A stretch of DNA of 13,434 nucleotides from Candidatus Melainabacteria bacterium (lineage in GTDB: Bacteria > Cyanobacteriota > Vampirovibrionia > Vampirovibrionales > JAJTHC01): contig JAPLIO010000219.1 of NCBI GenBank assembly GCA_026389055.1, positions 1 through 13,434 on the forward strand, in the 5' to 3' direction. Shown here one piece after another: positions 6,124-11,911 of the stretch. The position numbers and the translations under genes are program-made. Every line of letters begins with the position of its first letter. Position 1 is the first letter of the stretch. A model generated the notes under the pieces. It was not told the DNA's origin. It did not search any database and worked only from the letters and a program-made list of their open reading frames with translations.

Positions 6124-7329
6124 TTACGGCTGAATTATTGGGCAACTAGCGTTCAAATCTGGCAGTGGGGGTGCGTTATCGGCATCAAAGGGTTTGGGTT
6201 CATGGAAAACTTCAATAAACCCACCACCCAGCAGTTGCACATTATCTGGCGTGTAAAAAGCCGCTATCTGCCCAGCCGTAACGGCACTGGCAGGCTCTGC
6301 CAATTCCACCGTGAAGGTTTCAGCATCTGGCGTGGCTAGCAAGGTGGCAACCGTCGGTTCACCCGCATACCGCACTTTCACCAGCGTTTCCAGCTTGCCT
6401 TCCACCAAAAACTGAGCTTTGAAGTCTTCATCCAACCAATTCATACTTTTCAGCGTAAATTGCGAACTTTCCAAGTGGTGCTTATCACCAATAAAAACCG
6501 TATTCGTTTTCGGTTCGGTACGAATAACATAAACGGGTCTGCCAGCCGCTACATTCACGCCTCGGCGTTGCCCTTTGGTGAATAGCCAATGCCCGTCATG
6601 TTCGCCCAATACCTTGCCCGAATCCACATCCACAATGTTGCCTTTGCGAATGCCCAAGGTTTGCTTCAGATAGTTGGCTTGCCCATCCAGCACAAAGCAA
6701 ATATCGACGCTTTCCTTGTAGCTACGGTTGATGATGCCCTTTTCGTTGGCGTAGTCTAGCACATCTTTTTTCAGCCATCCGCCAAGGGGGAACAGGGCGG
6801 AGTTTAATTCTTTTGGGAAGACCCGAGCCAGCATATAGGTTTGATCTTTGGTGGGGTCGGTGGCTTTGAGGATTTTGAATCCGCCATCCCGTCCGTTGGG
6901 GCGAGCTAAATTGATGTAATGCCCTGTGGCGACGTATTCCACGTCGAGCGATTCTTGGGCGTAACCCATGAATTTTTCCCATTTCACATAGCGGTTGCAT
7001 TCCACGCAGGGATTGGGGGTGGTGCCTGCTTCGTAGCTTTTGTTGTAGTAATCCATCACATAATGGAAGAATTCGGCTCGTAGGTCGACGGTATCGAAGG
7101 GGATGCCCAGTTCTTCGCAGACTCTGCCAGCGTTGACGAGTGCGTCGTTGCAGCAGGTGCCTGGGCCGTTGAGTGTCCATGCGGTTAGCCCGACCACTTC
7201 GTGCCCAGCTGCCACTAGCAGGTGGGCGACGACGGAACTATCCACCCCGCCGCTCATGCCTACGGCAATTCTGCTAGGTTTTTCAGGCAACCAATTTTGT
7301 AAGTGTGGGGGGAGGAGGAGGGTGGTCAT
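6124..7329 (-). CDS. mnmA: tRNA-specific 2-thiouridylase MnmA
   Basis: MnmA adenylates and thiolates U34 of tRNA-Lys, -Glu and -Gln, taking sulfur from a cysteine desulfurase relay. The 401-residue protein has the PP-loop IAVGMSGGVDSSVVA (21-35), TPNPCVECN (104-112), ATGHYINLAR, DPTKDQTYML (tRNA/ATP binding), ESVDICFV with C211, KGQRRGVNV, and the C-terminal beta-barrel domain ending GGGFIEV. By alignment with E. coli (DxxC), C111 is the catalytic cysteine and C108 replaces Asp99, giving CxxC plus C211, a set compatible with Fe-S binding. A CC pair at 59-60 is also of the cyanobacterial sort. ATG 7329 lies 6 nt after the stop of the rloB-like gene and I see no Shine-Dalgarno, so translation may be coupled to that gene. 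The last 20 or so residues are an extra tail. Confidence 0.95.
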   Translation of the reverse strand: MTTLLLPPHLQNWLPEKPSRIAVGMSGGVDSSVVAHLLVAAGHEVVGLTAWTLNGPGTCCNDALVNAGRVCEELGIPFDTVDLRAEFFHYVMDYYNKSYEAGTTPNPCVECNRYVKWEKFMGYAQESLDVEYVATGHYINLARPNGRDGGFKILKATDPTKDQTYMLARVFPKELNSALFPLGGWLKKDVLDYANEKGIINRSYKESVDICFVLDGQANYLKQTLGIRKGNIVDVDSGKVLGEHDGHWLFTKGQRRGVNVAAGRPVYVIRTEPKTNTVFIGDKHHLESSQFTLKSMNWLDEDFKAQFLVEGKLETLVKVRYAGEPTVATLLATPDAETFTVELAEPASAVTAGQIAAFYTPDNVQLLGGGFIEVFHEPKPFDADNAPPLPDLNASCPIIQP

Positions 7330-7335
7330 GGGTAA

Positions 7336-8022
7336 TTATTCTAAAGGTTTTAATGCTTCGGGTAATAAATTGTGGGAAGCCAAACAATCGTAAACAACAT
7401 AAAAATTACTATTTGGGTCATTCTCGGTTTTTATTCTCTCAACCCATGGTGTATTTGCATCCAACTTAAGATTGCTATCTCGGGTTTTAAGACTGGTGTA
7501 CATGGCTTTGCAACTATCAGGAGCATTTTTCAAATCAGTCATTAGCTTGGTGCGTGTGGGGTTGCTTTTATGATCTTCGTAGCGGTACTGTTCCATGTGT
7601 TTGTTGGAATTGATAGAAGTCGGATGTTTAACAGGTGAAAAATGCAAGCCCAACACATATTCAAAGCACTGATTCGATACAATAAATTTCAATTTTTGAG
7701 AATGTTTTTCATCTTTAGCTAATAATGTTTTAATATCGTTGATTTTCTGTTGTGTCATTGTGTCCGTATCAAATACAACAAATACGTGTTGGTAAGCGTG
7801 AGTACCATACTTCTGAATTTGTTTATCTTCGGAATTACCCAGTAAGTCCAAGGCTTGACGAACACACACAACTTCACTACCACCTTGCACATTCTTAACC
7901 TTATGCGGATTAGTAACATTTAAAACTATTTTTAAATAGTCGTATTCACAATCACCTTCTACCGCAAAACCGAAGATAGGTCTGGATGGCAATTTTAGTA
8001 TTTTGGTTGATTTTCTACCCAT
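7336..8022 (-). CDS. rloB: RloB-family protein, probable TOPRIM-like nuclease effector
   Basis: A 228-residue RloB-like protein. The family is found with AAA15 ATPases in restriction and abortive-infection loci (the AbiL effector belongs here, to my knowledge). Visible features: FGFAVEGDCEYDYLKI (17-32) with E22 and E26, FVVFDTDT (81-88) with D85 and D87, and SNQCFEYVLGLHF (116-128), the RloB signature normally written SNPCFElwLLlHF. The E-G then DxD layout is that of a TOPRIM metal site, so nuclease activity is likely by inference. The C-terminal 80 residues are polar and unfamiliar. It starts 15 nt after the ATPase stop, with AGGGTG 11 nt upstream as ribosome binding site overlapping that stop. 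Composition is AT-rich with many N, K and T residues, unlike the flanking genes, suggesting acquisition. The exact target is unknown. Confidence 0.85.
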   Translation of the reverse strand: MGRKSTKILKLPSRPIFGFAVEGDCEYDYLKIVLNVTNPHKVKNVQGGSEVVCVRQALDLLGNSEDKQIQKYGTHAYQHVFVVFDTDTMTQQKINDIKTLLAKDEKHSQKLKFIVSNQCFEYVLGLHFSPVKHPTSINSNKHMEQYRYEDHKSNPTRTKLMTDLKNAPDSCKAMYTSLKTRDSNLKLDANTPWVERIKTENDPNSNFYVVYDCLASHNLLPEALKPLE

Positions 8023-8037
8023 TATTAAAAATGCACC

Positions 8038-9264
8038 CTATTTGTTTTCATCGGCTATAGTGGGTACAGCCCCGTAAAGACCTTGCATATAATCGCTTTG
8101 CAGGTAAACAGGTTCAAATCCTTCGGCATCGGCGGCGGAAGTTAGCTTGGTTTCTTGAGTTTCGTCGTTGCGTTCAATAAACCACACTTGGTCTCCGTTT
8201 AGGATACTTTGGTGCATGAAGCCCGTATCATGAGTAGTAAAAAGCAAACGTGCGTGTTTCGGGTTGGTTTCAGGATTTTTAAAGATATTGATAAACCGCA
8301 TGGCTAACCTTGGGTGCAAGGCTTTTTCCAGTTCATCCACCACATACATCCCACCATTTTGGAGGGTATCGATGCAGAGGAAAAATGAGAGTATAAAATA
8401 TTTTTTTGTGCCGTCTGATTGCTTTGCGAAATCCCTAGTCGTGTTTTTTTTATCAGTAAAGAACAGTTTTTTATCTTCAAAATGATAGTCTTGAATATTT
8501 AAATCAGCTTCTTGTAAAATGCGAAGTAATAAAAACTTACGCTTAGTTTCAAGAAGCACATCTTTAAAATGCCAAAAATAATCGATAAAAGCTGAATAAC
8601 TAAACACATCTAATTTTAGTGAATCTAACACATCTATCAGTTGATTTTGCTTTTTAGAAAAGGTTTTACGTAATATCTCAAAGTAAGGGATGGTTGTGTT
8701 AGAAAAAAATAAATGATTTTTTTTAGTCGCTGTTAAAAAGTATAGTTTTGCATATTTATCTATATCTTCTGGAAATACTTCGGGGCTATAAGTTATGTTA
8801 CCCCCTTGGGTTCTTTCAAACACCGTGGTGGAAGTTGTTAGATTATAGAGTTTTTCTGAAATGACTGTTGCTTCACTATCCGTTCCTTTTAAACAAAAAG
8901 AATAATCAAATAGGCTCTCATCTTGGACAAACTTTAACTTAAAAGTAGATGATTGATTTTCGTCCTCGTAATCAATCCCAAAATCATCATCTTCATTCAA
9001 TTTAACAGAGTTCATAATCAAGTCAAATGCTTTATTCATAGCCCTAAGCAACGTACTTTTGCCTGCAGCGTTTTTGCCATAAATACCGTTAACGGTATTT
9101 ATTACGACAGGTTCGCCTGTTTCAGGGTCTACAACGCCTTCCAACATCCTGCGAGATTCAGGGTTGAAGATTTTGCTCTCATCTAAATCCGTCATCGCTT
9201 CAAACGAAAACGTGGTTTCATTTTTAAAACACAGATAATTTTCAACACTAAATTCAATTAACAT
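8038..9264 (-). CDS. AAA15-family ATPase, partner of RloB (RloA/AbiLi/AriA-like)
   Basis: A 408-residue ABC/SMC-type ATPase of the AAA15 (COG1106) group. The N-terminus MLIEFSVENYLCFKNETTFS is the usual opening of the family. Walker A is YGKNAAGKST (62-71), the signature-like motif is SDGTKKYF (283-290), Walker B is MYVVDELEKALHP (306-318, D310 E311), and H345 in TTHD is the switch histidine. Between Walker A and the signature lies about 200 residues of divergent helical insertion that may hold the sensing surface. In defence systems this class forms a scaffold that holds the nuclease partner until a phage trigger is sensed; here the partner is the downstream RloB. GAGAG lies about 9 nt before ATG 9264. 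The gene is AT-rich and has the same orientation as upp upstream, 89 nt away. Confidence 0.88.
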   Translation of the reverse strand: MLIEFSVENYLCFKNETTFSFEAMTDLDESKIFNPESRRMLEGVVDPETGEPVVINTVNGIYGKNAAGKSTLLRAMNKAFDLIMNSVKLNEDDDFGIDYEDENQSSTFKLKFVQDESLFDYSFCLKGTDSEATVISEKLYNLTTSTTVFERTQGGNITYSPEVFPEDIDKYAKLYFLTATKKNHLFFSNTTIPYFEILRKTFSKKQNQLIDVLDSLKLDVFSYSAFIDYFWHFKDVLLETKRKFLLLRILQEADLNIQDYHFEDKKLFFTDKKNTTRDFAKQSDGTKKYFILSFFLCIDTLQNGGMYVVDELEKALHPRLAMRFINIFKNPETNPKHARLLFTTHDTGFMHQSILNGDQVWFIERNDETQETKLTSAADAEGFEPVYLQSDYMQGLYGAVPTIADENK

Positions 9265-9353
9265 ACGATTATACTCTCAAATTTTATTAAAATAGCTCTT
9301 TAAACAACCATCAATTCGTGTTTTTATTTTACCACTATTTTTTACAACAAATC

Positions 9354-10058
9354 TTACAACGTCCCGAAGACTCTATCGCCAGCGTCGCCCAAACCTGGGA
9401 CGATGTAGCCATTCTCGTTGAGGCAATCATCCACGGCTGCCGCTACAATGCTCAACGCTGGGAAGGCATCCTGCACAATCTTCAACCCCTCAGGTGAAGC
9501 AATCAAACAAATAAAGGTAATGTTCGCTTCCAACACACCCCTGTTTTTCAACGCCTCAATAGCAGCAATCGCTGAACCACCAGTCGCTAACATCGGGTCA
9601 ATGACAAACGCATGGGCAGGTGGATAATCAAAACTCTTGCTAGTCGTGCTTTTCGGCAGTTTGTTATAATAAGAAATCGGCTGAAGCGTCTCCTCATTGC
9701 GTGCCAACCCCAAATGGTACAAATGGGCTTCAGGCAACCATTCCAACGACAAATCTGCCCAAACCAGCCCCGCCCGCAGAATCGGTACCACCAAAATAGG
9801 GATGTTGGGGTTGCGTTGGTACGCCGTGGTTTCGCAAATAGGGGTTTGAATGGTTACTGGCACCAAGGGAATTTGCTCTGAAGCCCGTGAAAGCAACACA
9901 TTACCCACCTGCTTCATGGCGGTTCTAAACACGGCGGAAGAAGTCTCTTTATCCCGAATAAAACTTAACGCATGGGCTACAACGGGGTGCTGTTGCAACA
10001 CCACCAACTTAGGCGTAGCAACGGTTTCAGAAGAAATGGTAGGCGTAGGCATTGTCAT
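9354..10058 (-). CDS. upp: Uracil phosphoribosyltransferase
   Basis: Upp salvages uracil: uracil plus PRPP gives UMP and pyrophosphate. Motifs seen: LVVLQQHPVVAHALSFIRD at the start of the domain, PILRAGLVW (contains the PRPP-loop R95), ISYYNKLP, the PRPP-binding VIDPMLATGGSA (153-160 for DPMLATG and flanks), and the uracil-binding C-terminus GYIVPGLGDAGDRVFGT. I chose ATG 10058 because AAGGA lies 7 nt before it. The frame stays open upstream to 10133, but that region holds the likely promoter. The protein is then 234 residues, about 25 longer than the E. coli enzyme, from a T/P-rich N-terminal extension. A 13-nt palindrome lies at the predicted transcription start, 30 nt upstream of the start codon. 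Confidence 0.93.
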   Translation of the reverse strand: MTMPTPTISSETVATPKLVVLQQHPVVAHALSFIRDKETSSAVFRTAMKQVGNVLLSRASEQIPLVPVTIQTPICETTAYQRNPNIPILVVPILRAGLVWADLSLEWLPEAHLYHLGLARNEETLQPISYYNKLPKSTTSKSFDYPPAHAFVIDPMLATGGSAIAAIEALKNRGVLEANITFICLIASPEGLKIVQDAFPALSIVAAAVDDCLNENGYIVPGLGDAGDRVFGTL

Positions 10059-10087
10059 TATTTTTTCCTTAGTCATCGTTAGAAAGT

Positions 10088-10100
10088 AGGGTTTAACCCT
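10088..10100. promoter_or_regulatory. 13-nt palindrome at the upp transcription start, possible operator
   Basis: AGGGTTTAACCCT has perfect 6-bp arms around a single central T. It overlaps the start site predicted from the adjacent candidate promoter (10105-10133), a position suited to repressor binding. It is short, so chance cannot be excluded. Confidence 0.3.
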
Positions 10101-10104
10101 TTCC

Positions 10105-10133
10105 AATTTATCAAAAACAGAGCGTACAAGCAA
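10105..10133 (-). promoter_or_regulatory. Candidate promoter for upp
   Basis: On the minus strand TTGCTT (10128-10133) is followed after 17 nt by TAAATT (10105-10110). The predicted start near 10098 gives a leader of about 40 nt before ATG 10058. Both hexamers are only partial matches. Possible read-through into the ATPase-rloB-mnmA genes cannot be judged because I see no strong terminator after upp. Confidence 0.4.
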
Positions 10134-10154
10134 TGGAAACCTCCGAAAGATGGC

Positions 10155-10183
10155 TTGACACGCCCGTTTGTTTATAAGTTAAT
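10155..10183 (+). promoter_or_regulatory. Candidate promoter for tRNA-Phe
   Basis: A perfect -35 TTGACA (10155-10160) is followed after 17 nt by GTTAAT (10178-10183, four of six matches). It lies about 40 nt before the mature tRNA 5' end. A second, weaker pair, TTGAAG (10192-10197) and TAAACT (10215-10220), also has a 17-nt spacer but would start transcription at the tRNA itself. Confidence 0.5.
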
Positions 10184-10225
10184 AGGTTTTGTTGAAGCCA
10201 TTGGTTTTAACAAGTAAACTAAGTT

Positions 10226-10298
10226 GCCACCTTAGCTCAGTCGGTAGAGCAGGAGACTGAAAATCCCCGTGTCGCTGGTTCAAATCCGGCAGGTGGCA
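10226..10298 (+). tRNA. tRNA-Phe (anticodon GAA)
   Basis: A 73-nt cloverleaf: acceptor GCCACCT/AGGTGGC (7 bp) with discriminator A; D-arm GCTC/GAGC; anticodon loop CTGAAAA with GAA at 10259-10261; variable loop GTGTC; T-arm GCTGG/CCGGC with loop TTCAAAT. The loop and variable region match the E. coli tRNA-Phe pattern. The anticodon stem is GGAGA/TCCCC, which leaves an A-C mismatch at positions 29-41 (10254 and 10266); most tRNA-Phe have GGGGA here. CCA is not encoded, so it must be added by the CCA-adding enzyme. A T-rich stretch follows. Confidence 0.95.
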
Positions 10299-10447
10299 AT
10301 TTTTGTTTTATACCCATTCTGCTTCTTTTCTATTTTTCTATGAGATGTAACGTTCTAGTTTCCTTCGTTTTGCATTCTGCTAAGCTAGTGGATACGTCTC
10401 CCTCCGTTGTTAGTTTTTACTAAATTTAGGCTTTTTGGGGTGTTTCA

Positions 10448-11308
10448 ATGCCTCGGCAAACAATATCGGTGAGTAGTCAATCTGCTTCTAGTTCAATGCA
10501 CGGTCAGTGTGTTGCTGAATTTTTGCCATTGGTGGAACGAGAATGGGATGTTTTATTACAACGCCCGCTTAAACAATTAACTACTTTAGAAGTGAAGGCA
10601 TTGGTTCAAACGGCACCATTACGGCACGTTGCCGTTATTATGGATGGGAATAGACGGTGGGCTAAAACCAAAAAACTACCCACGCTCATGGGGCATCATC
10701 GGGGTAGCCAGCGGTTGAAGGAAATTATTAAATACGCCAGTTCTGCTGGGTTGGAAGCACTCACGTGTTATGCGTTTAGCACAGAAAATTGGCAACGTAC
10801 GGAAGAAGAAGTTAGCTATTTGATGAGCTTAATGGGCGATGTGCTAAGTAAGGAATTAGAAGCTATTGCGGCGTTGAATGTGCGAATTTTATTTTTGGGT
10901 TGTTTTGAAGCGGTACCCACTTTTTTACAGGAAATTTTTACGCAGGCCATTGAACGCACCAAGGGCAATACGGGGCTAACCCTTCAATTGGCAATTAACT
11001 ACGGTAGTCATCAGGAATTGACGTTAGCGGTTGGGCAGTTAATTGCCCAAGCTAAAGCAGGCGAATTAGATGAAACCACGTTAACCCCAGCCCATATTGA
11101 AGCGTGTTTGGTGGCTCAAAATAAGTTACCGATGGTAGATTTGATGATTCGCCCCGGTGGGGAACAGCGGCTTTCAAACTTTTTATTGTGGCAAAGTGCT
11201 TATGCGGAATTGTTTTTCAGTGAAACGCTTTGGCCAGATTTTTCTACCTTGCATTTTGTTGATGCCGTTCAAACCTTTTGCAAACGCCAGCGTCGGTTTG
11301 GAAAATAA
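10448..11308 (+). CDS. uppS: Isoprenyl transferase (undecaprenyl diphosphate synthase)
   Basis: A cis-prenyltransferase that condenses farnesyl diphosphate with isopentenyl diphosphate to make the undecaprenyl carrier lipid for peptidoglycan and other cell-wall polymers. Motifs in order: HVAVIMDGNRRWA with metal-binding D66, GHHRG (82-86), YAFSTENW (108-115), INYGSHQEL, and the IPP-binding block IRPGGEQRLSNFLLWQ (234-249, E239) followed by WPDF. The usual RTxGE is RPGGE here. Residues 1-58 form an extension about 40 residues longer than in E. coli, serine-rich at first and then helical. GGGGTG lies about 6 nt before ATG 10448; the next in-frame ATG (10496) has no ribosome binding site. It is the first gene of a plus-strand run with yqeG-like and anmK. 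Confidence 0.94.
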   Translation: MPRQTISVSSQSASSSMHGQCVAEFLPLVEREWDVLLQRPLKQLTTLEVKALVQTAPLRHVAVIMDGNRRWAKTKKLPTLMGHHRGSQRLKEIIKYASSAGLEALTCYAFSTENWQRTEEEVSYLMSLMGDVLSKELEAIAALNVRILFLGCFEAVPTFLQEIFTQAIERTKGNTGLTLQLAINYGSHQELTLAVGQLIAQAKAGELDETTLTPAHIEACLVAQNKLPMVDLMIRPGGEQRLSNFLLWQSAYAELFFSETLWPDFSTLHFVDAVQTFCKRQRRFGK

Positions 11309-11325
11309 GCATTTTTGGGTATAAT
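11298..11325 (+). promoter_or_regulatory. Candidate promoter for the yqeG-like and anmK genes
   Basis: TTGGAA (11298-11303), a 16-nt spacer and a perfect TATAAT (11320-11325), overlapping the last codons of uppS. It would give a leader of about 37 nt before ATG 11369, letting the two downstream genes be expressed separately from uppS. Confidence 0.45.
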
Positions 11326-11368
11326 AGGGTTTTATTAGTGCTTGTTGCTGAAAGACTACTGGTGCATT

Positions 11369-11911
11369 ATGTCGTATCAATTTTTAAAACCAGATTGGGT
11401 TGTGTTAGATGTGTTACGTCTACCGTTAGATGCCCTTGAAACGCAAGGCATAAAGGGGTTTATTTTTGATTTAGATAATACCATTATGCCCCCCCATACC
11501 GCAGAAATTTCTACCGAAATACGAGAATGGCTAACCAGCCTAACCGCCAGAGGGTTCGCCTATATTGTGGTTTCCAACAATCACAACATTGCCTACATGA
11601 AACAAGCGGAAGACCATCTTGGCGTTAAGGTTCTAGGCCCTGCTAAAAAACCCAGCCAAACCACTATGCGTGAAGCCTTGGCCTTACTAGAATTAGCCCC
11701 CAATCAAGTTTGTGTGGTGGGCGATAGACCCTTAACTGATATTTGGGCTGGGCAACGCCTTGGGGCTACCACTATTCTTGTTGACCCCCTGCAACGTGCC
11801 AACGAAAAGGGACACATCCATGTTTTACGAGCATTGGAACGCCTGTTTATCCAAGTACCACCCCCAGAACGGTGCATTGGCTACACCTACCCAACCGAAC
11901 CCATCGAATAA
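11369..11911 (+). CDS. YqeG-family HAD-type phosphatase
   Basis: A 180-residue HAD subfamily IIIA phosphatase. The catalytic motifs are all present: FIFDLDNTI (nucleophile D34, acid D36), VVSNN (S69), the lysine of GPAKKPS (93 or 94), and VVGDRPLTDIWAGQRLGATT (D119, D124). The size fits YqeG. Family members include Gep4-type phosphatidylglycerophosphate phosphatases, so a role in making phosphatidylglycerol is plausible but not shown. I start at ATG 11369 because the protein then begins MSYQFLKPD like its relatives; the upstream TTG at 11342 would add nine residues. No strong ribosome binding site is seen for either. The gene follows uppS by 60 nt, and the 3' end appears to overlap the start of anmK by 92 nt in another frame. 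Confidence 0.88.
   Translation: MSYQFLKPDWVVLDVLRLPLDALETQGIKGFIFDLDNTIMPPHTAEISTEIREWLTSLTARGFAYIVVSNNHNIAYMKQAEDHLGVKVLGPAKKPSQTTMREALALLELAPNQVCVVGDRPLTDIWAGQRLGATTILVDPLQRANEKGHIHVLRALERLFIQVPPPERCIGYTYPTEPIE

Noticed and set aside
6722..7180. 152-codon minus-strand frame within mnmA
   Set aside because: Out-of-frame shadow of mnmA; composition is basic and low in hydrophobic structure, with no family match.
9268..9273. TATAAT 3 nt before the ATPase start on the minus strand, suggesting a leaderless transcript
   Set aside because: No -35 hexamer at the right distance and GAGAG nearby can act as a ribosome binding site; AT-rich sequence makes chance TATAAT likely.
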